Shown here: positions 34,784-45,330 of the stretch, piece by piece
How positions within the stretch are numbered: the stretch's first letter is position 1
How the letters are laid out: every line of letters begins with the position of its first letter
Origin: Tanypteryx hageni
Taxonomy: Eukaryota; Arthropoda; Insecta; Odonata; Petaluridae
NCBI GenBank assembly: GCA_028673005.1
Contig: CM054120.1
Span: 76,877,533-76,941,532, forward strand
Length of the DNA: 64,000 nucleotides
Reading direction: 5' to 3'
Made by a program: the position numbers and the translations under genes
Notes under the pieces: model-generated
What the model saw: the letters and a program-made list of their open reading frames with translations, nothing else
What the model was told of the DNA's origin: nothing
Database searches by the model: none

Positions 34784-35722
34784 ACCGTATTTACCCGGTT
34801 GTAAGACGACCTCGGATATAAGACAACTCTTTTTCGCAAAAGTTAATTTAAAGAAAGAAGAAGGCAGTCTGAAGCCAATAAACTGAACGAGATTGTTGGA
34901 GTCATTTTTAATTAGGCCTTTCAAATCTGTCATCACAAAGCGCAGTGCAAAGATAAATGTGATTTAAACCATGCTAGACTAGTCATAATCACCGTCACTA
35001 TTTTTACTTTCTCCATATACGAAGTGTAGAGAAAGTATTGTTTTCATGAAAAAAATTGAATTCGAGATTTCAACGGAAATACATGTTTTGAGGTACCCTG
35101 AACACGTTTTGACTATTCTGTCGATGTCTGTGGGTGTGCGTGTCTGTGCCTGGGATTTTGTGGGTGCTCTAACTAAAAAACTATTAATCAGATCAGTGTG
35201 AAATTATATATTTGACATTTCTGTTAAAGGAAGACGTGCTGATTAGTTTTTGGTAAAAATCCTTCAACCGGAACGTGCTGGAATAAACACCGTAGGAAAT
35301 TTAATTTTCTACAATGTTTGTTAGAAACATTTTTCCATATAATGCATTGCTTAAGAGATATTATAAAAACTAATTTCTTATCTGCCACCATCACACCCCC
35401 TAGGGTCGACTATTGTAAACATTTTACGCTTGGTTACGTCTTAGTTACACTCCTTTTTATTTTCTTAATTGTTGGAGTTTCGAGGCTATATCAGAAGGAG
35501 TTTATCTCTGTTCTTTGTAGTCTTGAAATTTTTCTCGCAATTCCTAAAAATATTTCTTATCAGTGAAGCTATTTGGAACTTTTAGAAATATTACAGGTAT
35601 GGAGAAAGTCATGTGGTGGCCGCATGAGATTTTTTACTTATTTATTTGTTCGTGAACATAAGACGATCGCTAACCTTTGATTAAAAAAACTAAACTCCAC
35701 CTTATAATCGGATAAATACGGT
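34784..35722. mobile_element. Inverted-repeat element with ACCGTATTTA termini
   Basis: The left end ACCGTATTTACCCGGTTGTA and the reversed right end ACCGTATTTATCCGATTATA match at about 17 of 20. No clear target duplication is visible. Inside, CTTTCTCCATATACGAAG (about 35010) and, inverted, TATGGAGAAAG (about 35600) may be the ends of a second element or internal inverted repeats. An 82-codon plus frame at 35318-35566 has no recognisable product. The superfamily is not assigned. Confidence 0.55.
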
Positions 35723-35742
35723 AATAGCCAACTGCATAAACC

Positions 35743-36025
35743 AGCGATGCCCAAACTACGGCCCGCGGGCCACATCCGGCCGGCCATGAGTGCAACTTGA
35801 AAAGATACAAGACACCATATAAAAAATTATGAACAAAATCCATCTTTTATTCTTCCAATTCAAGATAAAGAAACTTAAAACAAATCATAAGAGGCTTACC
35901 CCAACTTAACCCTTGAGTATCTGTAAATAATTCATCAACTATATTTTGGACTGCGCGTGGCACCCCACGAATACGGAAATGGGTTGTGGCCCTCGAGCCG
36001 GAAATTTTGGTTACCATATGATCAA
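35743..36025. mobile_element. Probable hAT remnant
   Basis: CAGCGATGCCCAAACTACGG followed by CCCGCGGGCCACATCCGG is a typical hAT left end. GGCCCTCGAGCCGGAAATTT near 36000 is a plausible right subterminal region. No target duplication was found. Confidence 0.45.
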
Positions 36026-36389
36026 TGATTTATAGGCCCGCAACAGAAATTTCCCACGAGACCAGGGAAAAATTACGAGGAAAATCTCTCTAATAGTGGT
36101 CAAATGTCCCGAACAACACCAACCAGACACACATAATATGAAAACAATATACAAAAATAGCAAATGACTGAAAGAGATGATTGAAAAATCCAATCTAAAT
36201 TTAAAGGTTAAGCGCAATATATTTTAAGCGACGGCACACATGCAATCCTCCTAAAAAACACTTCAAAGAGAAGCGGGGACTGCGAATAATTCGGCGCAAG
36301 ACCATTTCAATGTTTCGTGACACTTTTTAGTCACTTTCCATGAATTAACAGATTTAATAGGGAATAATTTTGAAACGAGGAAAAAAGTC

Positions 36390-36461
36390 TGCTATGACCG
36401 GGAAACGAACCCGGGTCTTTCACTTGCCGGGCGGATATTCTACCACTGAACTATCGTAGCT
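36390..36461 (-). other. tRNA-Gly-like core, copy 2
   Basis: Minus-strand counterpart of the core at 42383-42454, with box B GGGTTCGTTTCCC and the same loop CCGGCAA. It is flanked on the minus strand by the same GGTTGGGAC...AAGAAAAC and TTTTTTCCTCGTTTCAAAAT segments as the other copies, so it belongs to the dispersed repeat rather than being a standalone tRNA gene. Confidence 0.65.
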
Positions 36462-36469
36462 GATCAATT

Positions 36470-37480
36470 TTCTTTAACGCGGATGTTTTCTTGGTTGGGA
36501 CGGAACTAGCCAAGCTAGTATCATACCTCAACGGATGTCCTCCACATAAGGCATCACCAAAAGGTATCCATATAGTAATAAATAGAGAATTATAAATTAC
36601 ATTTTAAAGTAGTGAATGAGTGAACTCGGAAATAGATCGGGAGTCGAAACCGCGCGTATCACTTTCCGGGTAACTAAGCCCCGCATAATTCTCCACTCTC
36701 CAAATTCATATTCACCACTGTGTTAACGCAAATAAAATCATTTACCTACATTCCACTCTGAATTTATTCATTATTTAGTATCATAGTACATATTGATTTT
36801 CGACGCTAAATATAAATAGTAGAAGGTGGGCAAAAAATTTCAAATTTAAAACAGCCGAACACTACGTTAAGCAACAATACTCACTGCCTAAAAGTTAGGC
36901 CTGTTAACAGCTTTTTATTTTAACAGGCACCTCCTTAGGTTTTATATTGTTCAAAAACAGGCAAGCGAGAATATTATTTCAAAGAATTAGAGTAAAATAA
37001 TTGAATTTTCTTAAATTTCTAACCAAAACAAAGAATGCCCGAATAAAAAAGCAAGGTTATAATGCTATAAAAAAAGAGGAAAGCATCACTTTAACCGGAA
37101 GACCATCTGCTTGCCTGTCTGCGCATTCCTACAAGACTATTCGTGCATTTTGATATAACTAGAAAGGGGTGGCCCGGAATTTTCAGAAGGGTCAGATGAT
37201 TTGACTATTAGATCGACCCCGAACTTTACGGGAAAGAATAGTAAATTCTCAATTAAAGCTGTAAAAACAAACAACATAAACTTTATTTTCCTGTCGGGAT
37301 ACAATGCTTATCGATATCGCCAAATACAATATTTTGTTGAAAAAAGGTCTCTATGTAGCGGCCCTCGATCTAACCGGTTCTATGAGCGTGGCGTTAAATT
37401 TTTATATACGCAGTTACTAGAATATTCTTTTTGCACAGCAAAGTAATTTTCTGAAATCAAAATCTACATCCATTCATGGC
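36470..37480. other. No gene; weak second tRNA-like trace
   Basis: At about 36630-36695 the minus strand reads GGGGCTTAGTTACCCGG and GCGGTTTCGACTCCCGA, a faint tRNA-like trace. The rest is unremarkable. Confidence 0.45.
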
Positions 37481-38041
37481 AGGGACCTTCGACTGTAATT
37501 GCGTGGGTCTAAATTGATAATTTCGAATATAGCGGGCCACATTTAACATTAATGCGCTTCCGTATCATTTTAAAACTTGAAAACACATATAAGAACGGCA
37601 AATATAATTTTTTAAATTATCTCACAATTACTTTTTATCAAACAAATTAATATTATTTCTTCCTCCTACACAACTCTGTGCTCGTCAAAGAACATACTCT
37701 CCCTTCCGTCTACTTATAGCTCGCGCGCTCTAAGGTGGCAGCCGGAGACGCGTGAGAGGGGAAGGAAAGGAATGGGATGGAGAAACGTTAAGGGGGAGCC
37801 GACGTCAGAGGCTATGCGCAGTAACACAATTTTGGTTCGCATGAGTCCAAGTTCGCGCATCAAATGCCAACACCTAAACACTACCTCCCCTATAGGCGGT
37901 CCCGCCTCGAGAATGGACTCGTCCTACCGTAAATGTGCCTACTGCGCACCGCCAAGTTAGAGCGGGTTAGCTATACAATGAAATCAAAGTAAAAAGGGGA
38001 CCGTAGTTTCTGAACTGGCGGGCAGGGCATTTGAGACCCCT
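37481..38041. mobile_element. Probable hAT element of the GCGGGCCACAT family
   Basis: The right edge, reversed, CAGGGGTCTCAAATGCCC is a clear hAT end. GCGGGCCACATTTAACATT (about 37534) matches the subterminal motif of the elements at 10196-10738 and 43615-44232. The proposed left end CAGGGACCTTCGACTG is uncertain and flanking octamers do not match. Confidence 0.45.
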
Positions 38042-38149
38042 GCTTTATTGATTTATTAGAAAATACGTCGCAATTTAGCCATATGGGACTGAGGATTTCA
38101 AAATTTGCAGCATAAGAATGGAATTCTGACAATTTAACACTATGAGATT

Positions 38150-38540
38150 CCAGGAGGGTTAGACCTAGCGAGTGTACAAAAGTACGAACATAAGGAAAGC
38201 TTCACTTCATTATTAAGTGATTTGAACTGGATATCACTGGAGTACCGAACACTGAACTCAAGACTAAGGCTTCTGGAGAAATATAGGTCGGTTTGTCTAA
38301 AAGAGGATATTTTAGGAATAATTGAAGCACCTACGTACATAGGTTGAAGCGATCGTGACGATAGAATACGCGAGATCGATTGTAACGTTACCGAGGTTCG
38401 TTCTTTTCGAGGACAATACGAGATTACAATAGGAAAGCTGAACCTGTGAGAGATAACTTTTAGCTAAGTTTTTGCGCATTGCACACCCTGCCACCCACCA
38501 ATAAGGTAAATGGGAGGGTAACACGTAGACGTAGATAATT
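38150..38540 (+). pseudogene. LINE (same family) 3' tail, plus strand
   Basis: Plus-strand translation reads VQKYEHKESFTSLLSDLNW, then ISLEYRTLNSRLRLLEKYRS, then EDILGIIEAPTYIG. This aligns with LIQDLGWESLAERRSRARLKLLERF and the following IIRTPTYIG of the copy at 40713-41398. An in-frame stop follows TYIG. The 3' end repeats the family hairpin (CCTGCCACCCACCAATAAGG) and ends near a GTAGACGTAGATA tail at 38525-38540. Only about 390 bp remain, so truncation is stronger here than in the other copies. It lies opposite in orientation to the other two. Confidence 0.75.
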
Positions 38541-40712
38541 ATGAGCTCCCTTTCCTCCTAGAATGAAGATAACACCACTTTCATATATGATGTTTATATT
38601 ACTTAATAAATAAAAGATCAAATTTAATTTTAAAAGTTGCTATACTAACCTATTAGGCTAATCAAAACATCGATCTAAAAGACAGCATAACAAAATATGC
38701 TGGCCCATAAATAATTATTTATTCAAAATTGGTAATTTTAAATGGCAAAAAAAACTTCTCATTAGTAACATTTCGGGACTTCGGTATTATATTTTCTTTA
38801 AATGATTATTTTCTTCCAAAAGAGTCATTCGATTTGTCTACATATAAAGGTCCAGTAAACGAAGTTAAAAAGAAAAGGTTCCATGCTCCATTTATTTTAT
38901 AATCGAAGTGACAATGGCGCATTGGCGCTAAATTTTTAATTTCTTGGCGTCAGTTGTTGCCACGTGTATCAATTATCTCGCCAGACGGATGAAATGAAAA
39001 CTTTCTAGGACTTTTTTAGGCACAGAATTGGAAGTGAACATCGTCTAGAAAAAATTCCCGTCGACAATCTCCAACCATCCGCAAAGAGAAAAGAGATTTC
39101 CTAACGCTCCCATCACGGCCAATGAACTTCACCGCCACCTTCAATGATTCCCAACCACACTCAAACCACATCCCGAGACCACACCTAAACCCTTGATCCG
39201 ACAGCATCCTTCTCAAAACTCAACCACAGTCGCCGATTCGATTCTAGTTTCCAGACAATTTGCTCCGCAATCTTTCAATTTAATTCTTAAATGTGACATG
39301 ATTGGCGATTAAGACCTTTCCACTGCCAGGCTTAACAACATGCGAAAGTTAAACAACACCGACGACTTAATAAGGTGCTGTTTTTAGTGGCATACCAGAC
39401 AGAAAGAGTTAAGAATAACAATTTACTGACTCCGCCCGACAAAGATGTCCATTTTAATTATACTTAAAGAGCCATTTTCAACTTTTATTCCGCTAAAATT
39501 TATTCTGCGTAAAACTCATTGGGTAAATTAGCCATTATCCAGTAATGAATGAGATAAATTAACATAGCCGCGACAATTTCTCTTATCGATACGCTTTAGA
39601 ATGTTTTTAGTGAAGAGTAAAAATTGTCAGTTAGATCGGCAGTAATTATAACAGAAACCTACACAATGTTATTAAACAAAGCATGTCGACGAAATAAAAA
39701 TTGTGGAATTTTGTAAATAATAAATTGGTCGTCATAAACAAAAGGTACAAGGATTTTATCTTCTATGAGAAGGCTTTTTAAATTATAATTTTTCCGGATT
39801 TTATGTTTTTGGGAAGTCGATTCCCATTCGTTATGACGTGCAAATTTCGATGCCTTTCACTTGCACGTAAAAATATAAACAACATTTTGACCTTTTTCTA
39901 ACGTGTTGTCCCTCGAAAGGGTGCCGTTAAATGTAAAAATGGGAGCTTCTTTTGCTGACGCAATATGAAAAAGCGCGTTTAATTTATTGAGCTTTATTTA
40001 GGATTGCAAAATTATAATTCTTTATAAATTTCGCAATGTGATGTCAAGTAATTTATTCAATAATTAATTTAAGAAGTATATTCATACTCTTGCACATGTT
40101 AGGTTTCTAATCTGATGAATATTGGCTTTTGATGTAAACATACTACATTACTAAAAACGGCCCTCCTAAATTTAAAAAAACAACTCTCTGACCTTTTGCT
40201 CAGAATCATAACTTGAACATTTTGAAGGCCCCCCTGCCGCCCACCGATTTCTCCAAAAACATTATTTGGCAGCGCAATAAATGGCATCATTGATCACATA
40301 CAACCTGCAAATTTCAGTCTTATATATTGTAAAAACCGCACTCTGTTTTGCAAAAAAAAAACATTTTGAATTTTTCCAATATGCTATACGAGTAAAACGG
40401 AAAAACTGAGTTATACGCACATATATGAAGATAAACTCGTTGAAAAATAAAAATTACGCAGGAAACAAGGCTAAAAACCATTCACGAAGATTCACAACCG
40501 GTAAATCTTCGGGGGCCGCATTACAGTTTTCATGACAAGGAGGACCGTACACCAGATCGTGTGGCACACAGGGCATTACAATAATTGCATTCAAATATTT
40601 TTTTAAAACTATATTTAAAATCTTTAATTCAAGTGATAAATTTAACTTAATTAACGGAGCGACATGACATTTGAAAACTTGCGCCAAGAGGTTCGCAACG
40701 AGGAAAAAAACA
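38541..40712. other. No feature recognised
   Basis: AT-rich, stop-rich; frames of 60-87 codons without recognisable content. Confidence 0.6.
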
Positions 40713-41398
40713 CTCATCTACATCTACAGTTTACCCTGCAAGCCACCGCAAGGGTGTGTGGCAGGGGGTGTATTAACACCAAGGGGAAAACTCCAAAATT
40801 AGGCCTTGGTTTACGCCCCTACGCGAGGTTACTTTTGATCGCAAGTTTTATTCTGCTCAACTATCGTTCTAGGGAAAAATGAGCCTTTGTATCTCTCTGT
40901 CCTACAGGCTATCTCTCTTATTTTACGAGGATGGTCCATTCTACCGATATAGGTGGGAGTTCTTATTATTTCTTTGACGTCGCTGGAGAAAGTACTCGTT
41001 CTAAATCTTTCAAGAAGTTTTAACCTAGCACGTGATCGACGCTCAGCTAGTGATTCCCATCCTAAGTCCTGTATCAAGCCTGTAACGCTTATATTTCTAT
41101 CATAACAATTTTTGACGAATCTAGCAGCTTTTCGCTGCACTTTCTCTAACTCGGCGATTAAACCTTTCTCGTACGGATCCCATATGCTCGACGCATACTC
41201 TAGCAGCGGTCTAACTAAAGAAAAGTAACATGTCTCTTTGACTTTTTCTTCGCTTTTACCTACTATCCGTTTGATGAATCCTAGTTTTTGCTTAGCTTTC
41301 CCGGATATATTTCGTATGTGTGTGTCCCACGAGAGGTTACTTGTTAAAATGACACCTAAGTATTTGACGGATTCGGATAATTTTACACTCGAGTGTGT
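40713..41398 (-). pseudogene. LINE (Jockey/CR1-like) 3' tail with the ORF2 C-terminus still readable
   Basis: A single minus-strand frame runs open from about 41395 to 40829 and reads VKYLGVILTSNLSWDTHI, then RNISGKAKQKLGFIKRIVGK, then LVRPLLEYASSIWDPYEK, then ELEKVQRKAARFV, then LIQDLGWESLAERRSRARL. This is the classic thumb / C-terminal stretch of non-LTR retrotransposon reverse transcriptase. Upstream of 41398 the frame meets a stop, so the copy is 5'-truncated. Downstream comes a short 3' UTR with a hairpin around a GGTGTGTGGCAGGGGGTG arm and a terminal (CATCTA)-type repeat at 40712-40725. It is the best-preserved of three copies in the window. It cannot encode an active element, but it serves as the local reference for the other two. 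Confidence 0.85.
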
Positions 41399-42277
41399 TC
41401 ACTAACGTCGGAGAAACTTAATTAGGTACTCCTTCCGAAACTCGGCGAAGAGCACTTCGGACTCTGTTGCATATTCTACCTTCGCTTTGCATATCTCGGA
41501 TGAACTACTAAAACTTAGTAATCTTGTTAAAGCTTGGATTTGTTTTAAATTTTCAAGCACCAAAGTGGGTCCAATGAATGCCTTCCGAATTAGCGGTGGC
41601 ATTTTCCTTGCTCTCGTCTCATTTGCAACCGATGACAGCAAGAAACGTTCTAGAGGGCAGCATGCAGTTGAGAACTCCGTGTGTTGATAATACGTGTACT
41701 AAATGAACCTTTATGACCGTAACAAGTGAGGGAAGAATTACAGAGCAAATTAAATACGGCGCTTTTTTCTTCTTTTTTTGAGATTATGACGTCATGATAA
41801 GATTATATCTTTGGTTGAGATCCACGGTCTCGTTATATAGTCTACAAATTCCCTTTAAAAGCATTACATCAACGCCATATAAAATTCTCATTTAAAAGCA
41901 GTGGGCCCGTTGCCACGGCAGTTGAAATTTCCCAATGTTAAAAACAGGAAAAATTTTCCTCTATTTCGGATTAAAACAATGGTTCGCTCCCATTCGACGC
42001 GGATTTGAATTCTGTCTTTAAAAATACAACCCTCAAGTTTTTCAGCAACGAAACTTTTTATCTCCCGAACTATTACCTTAATTTTAACTAATTTAAAAAT
42101 CCAAATTTATAATTCCCTGCGCCGATAACGTGCTTTTCTTATGGGAGTAAAAATGAAACCAAGGGGTTGGAAAAAGACCGATTACTCCTCAGCAGCTCAT
42201 CCTAGATCCACCAAATTAGTACTATGTAGCTCTCACGTAGACCACCCTATCCTTAAAAAATTGGCCTATCCGAGATG
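41399..42277. other. No feature recognised
   Basis: Frames of 66-79 codons on both strands at 41402-41687 show no family. Confidence 0.55.
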
Positions 42278-42535
42278 ATGGAATAAATCGATCTGACAAT
42301 CCTATGCAGACAGGCATAAGCTGTAATGTAGGGAAATTTTTTAATTGAGAAAAATTCACGTTCAGAAACGAGAAATTAGATCTGCTACGATAGTTCAGCG
42401 GTAGAATATCCGCCCGGCAAGTAGAAGACCCGGGTTCGATTTCCGGTCATAGCAGACTTTTTTCTCGTTTCATAAATGTCCCAACATCACAGCTTATGCC
42501 TGTCTGCATAGGATCTTCAGATCGATTCATTCCAT
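42278..42535. repeat. Fold-back structure around a tRNA-Gly-like core
   Basis: The arm at 42278-42360 contains CCTATGCAGACAGGCATAAG. The arm at about 42455-42535 is its inverted complement over roughly 80 bases, with moderate mismatch toward the core. Between them is the 72-nt tRNA-like core. The right arm continues into the ordinary repeat body, so the left arm is likely an inverted partial copy joined to a normal unit. Confidence 0.75.
42383..42454 (+). other. tRNA-Gly-like core, copy 3
   Basis: Acceptor TGCTACG pairs with CATAGCA at 6 of 7. Box A is TAGTTCAGCGGTAGAATA and box B GGGTTCGATTTCC. The anticodon arm TCCGC/GTAGA has loop CCGGCAA, which would place GGC at the anticodon and C instead of the universal U at position 33. 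A working tRNA is therefore unlikely. Confidence 0.65.
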
Positions 42536-42684
42536 AAATTTCTGCCTTGGCAATCTCATCATTTGAGAGGGAGTTTTCTTCGGTGTGCCTCTTTGAGGTC
42601 ATCCATTGGGGCTGGTTGATACTAGCTTGGCTAGCTCTGTCCCAACCAAGAAAACATACGCGTTCAGAAACGAAAAATTAGATC
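42536..42684 (+). repeat. Body of the tRNA-Gly-like repeat between two cores
   Basis: Contains TTGGCAATCTCATC, GGGGCTGGTTGATAC and CCCAACCAAGAAAACATACG, which recur before the core at 9931 and, inverted, after the core at 36390-36461. The two cores at 42383 and 42685 are 302 bp apart, so the unit is about 300 bp and here present head to tail. Confidence 0.7.
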
Positions 42685-42756
42685 TGCTACGATAGTTCAG
42701 TGGTAGAATATCCGCGCGGCAAGTGGAAAACCCGGGTTCGATTCCCGGTCATAGCA
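42685..42756 (+). other. tRNA-Gly-like core, copy 4
   Basis: Same core with box A TAGTTCAGTGGTAGAATA and intact box B GGGTTCGATTCCC. The loop region reads GCGGCAA. It has the best box sequences of the four copies. Confidence 0.7.
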
Positions 42757-43606
42757 GACTTCTTTCTATTCGAGTTGCAGAATTTCAGAGACATTTCTCG
42801 AAAAGACGGACACAAACCGAATAAAACAGCAATTTTTTTTCAAAAACACGCTAAAATGGGAATTAAAGGACGAGTTCCGTTCAAATGTGACCAATTCCAC
42901 TACGAAGACGCATTTTATTTCAACCGATGAATTAATTACTGAGATGATTTATAATATTTCAATAATTTAATTAAGTATTAAATTGCCAACTTCAAACTGC
43001 GTCTACTTCGTTAAAAACTCTATTCTCGCAATAAAAAATAACCTCAGAATAGCGGACCGTAAGGGAATCCAGAACCATTTTCGGATTACCTTTAAAACGA
43101 CTCGAAAATAGATGCGATTAGATTCTGAGATCAAAAGCGCGGCGAAGAGCGAGAGTGGGAGGAAAGAAGTGGGAGTGTGGCGTCGGAAAGGAGGGTTTTA
43201 TTGATTCGGAAGCGTCTGAGGCAGAAGTGTTGAAGCGGGAGTATTAAGGGTGTCGGGAGATTTAGGAAGAATGGGTTTTGGAAGATGAGGGACTTTTAAG
43301 AGAGATAAAGCGCCATTGGGAACGCCGGGGGGCTAGACTTGAATTTTGTGAGGAGAGCGTAAAAGAGACGAGCGGTGGAAAAAGAGTAAGAAGAAAGCGA
43401 GGACATAAAAGTGGGAGCAAGACGACGGCCTGAAGCAAGGACGGACTGGGATGAATGAGACGCAAAGGTAATGGGAGTTATGGCCACCGGAGATGATGAA
43501 AGAAAATCGGATTCGCTATCAAGGGGTAAATACGGAACCGGCGGAGACAAGAAAATCCAAATTGCCCGGAAAGGATGAAAGGACCGAGAGATGGAGCTAA
43601 GCTTCG
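42757..43606. other. No gene; purine-biased second half
   Basis: 43130-43600 is purine-rich on the plus strand, giving Ser/Pro-rich minus frames of 67-84 codons that are not credible proteins. Confidence 0.55.
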
Positions 43607-43614
43607 TTCTACGC

Positions 43615-44232
43615 CAGGCGTCTCAAAAGCAATAAAGAAATCTATTCAAATTTTCATTGGTTATTTGTTAAGCTTGCCTTTTACGAAATATTAAGCTTTC
43701 GCTATACTTTTGCGGCAGTTTTTAAATGTTGTTACCCATTCTTAAATTCAAATTGAATGGGGGCCTAACAGATAATTTTGAAATAGATTGCGGGCCGCAT
43801 GTCATAATAATTATACTGATCGTTTTTTTATTAACTTAAATGCCCATGACTCAAAACGTTATACATTTTAATTCTTTCGCTGCTAGCATGGCGTACATAG
43901 TAGGCCTAGCAAGCAATTAACCTTGAGTGTTTCATTTGTGAATCTGGCCTTTAAATAGTGAATATCATAGCTGCAACAAAATAGGATCGGTACAAGTAAC
44001 AACAGTTGACTTAATAAATGAGGTCTGAAGACGAGACACAGTATTGCCATCTGATTTAAAAGATATTATCATACAATTCCTAATTAATAAACACTTATAC
44101 ATTGTTTACTTTCACTTTCTAACTCCACTATTGTTTCGTCCACTCTTTCTCTTCCACCATTTCCTATCAGAGCCGCCCGTTTTGAACAAGTGGATCGGAT
44201 GGTGCTTGTGGGCTACACGCATGAGACCCCTG
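43615..44232. mobile_element. hAT element, 618 bp, 7-of-8 target duplication
   Basis: Termini CAGGCGTCTCAAAAG and, reversed, CAGGGGTCTCATGCG. Flanks TTCTACGC (43607-43614) and TTCTACTC (44233-44240) differ at one base. It contains GCGGGCCGCATGTC and a segment near 43655-43725 shared with the element at 28434-28725, so the two are relatives of different length. Confidence 0.85.
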
Positions 44233-44240
44233 TTCTACTC

Positions 44241-45193
44241 CCTATCCGAGGATACTTCCACGCTGTCGTCCGTGTTTCTATTCAATCTTCGACGATCTGC
44301 CTTTTAAAAGAGCCTATGTTATTATCGACGGCCATTCAAAGAAGATGTTGCAATAAAACAGGAACTATCGACTGTAACTAAAACTGGCTTGGTGCATAAA
44401 AAGACACCTCATTTTCAGGCCCCGAGGCGGGATGAAATAAGAAGAGTTCGCCTCAAGTTGGCAGACTGCCGCAAAAAAAAAATTATCCCCCAAAACCATG
44501 AATGAGCCCGTATGATGAATGGAACAGATACGCCCGGGTGACAAGCTTTTCTGCGTCAATGGAAACAAAGCAAGGACCGCCGCGGAAACCTGGAAACTTG
44601 CGAACAAAGAATCTTGACCAGACAAAGGGATAGCTCGTCACCGCGGAATATCGGATGACGAAAACAACGCGAAACAGTGTTGATAGATTAAGTCGGTAGT
44701 TGACAATCTTCTTCATGCTGTGTCCTACCAAAATTTTGTCAAGAGAACTTTGTCCCGCCATATTAAAAACACATCCTCTCCAAAAAAACGAAACAAACTA
44801 AATAATTTTCAAGTGACAAAATTGAATGTAGAGAATTTGCAAATGGTACCGAGTACAGCGCCGAATATTACAATGGAGAAGGAAAGAGCAATTTAAATTT
44901 ATACATCACTAACTCCAATACATTGATAACTTATACAATTACTGTAAAAACGGCCATAAAAATTACATAGTAAATTCCAAAATTTTGAAGGATCTTCCGG
45001 TGAGATGATTTTAAAACCTCAAATGTGAACCTACAATATCACTATTGTTAACTTAATAATGAGTGGAGATTACGGCGAAGATAATATAAAGACAGTAATC
45101 GACTCCTATACAGTAATTTATTCATTATTGTTAGTTAAAAAAGACAGTTGACTCAAAGACATCGCAAAAAATACGTACAATTTAGTCGGATTA
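44241..45193. other. No feature recognised
   Basis: Frames of 86-92 codons on the minus strand without recognisable content. Confidence 0.55.
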
Positions 45194-45330
45194 GCCTAAC
45201 TTGAGTCCAGACAGCAGGGTAGGGGGCGTTCGTGCATAGTTTGGCAACTTTGCCGTTCAGCGGTTGGCTGCGGCCCTTCTGGGGAGCTCCCACGTAAACT
45301 TTTTCTCGGCTCTAAGAGCTCAAGTTAGAC
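45194..45330. repeat. Small inverted-repeat element, TCTAACTTGAGCTC termini
   Basis: Left CCTAACTTGAGTCC and, reversed from the right, GTCTAACTTGAGCTC are the same termini as at 50768-50953. The inner sequence differs. Confidence 0.55.

Noticed and set aside
37481..38041. Complete hAT element
   Set aside because: The left terminus is uncertain and flanking octamers do not match; listed only as probable.
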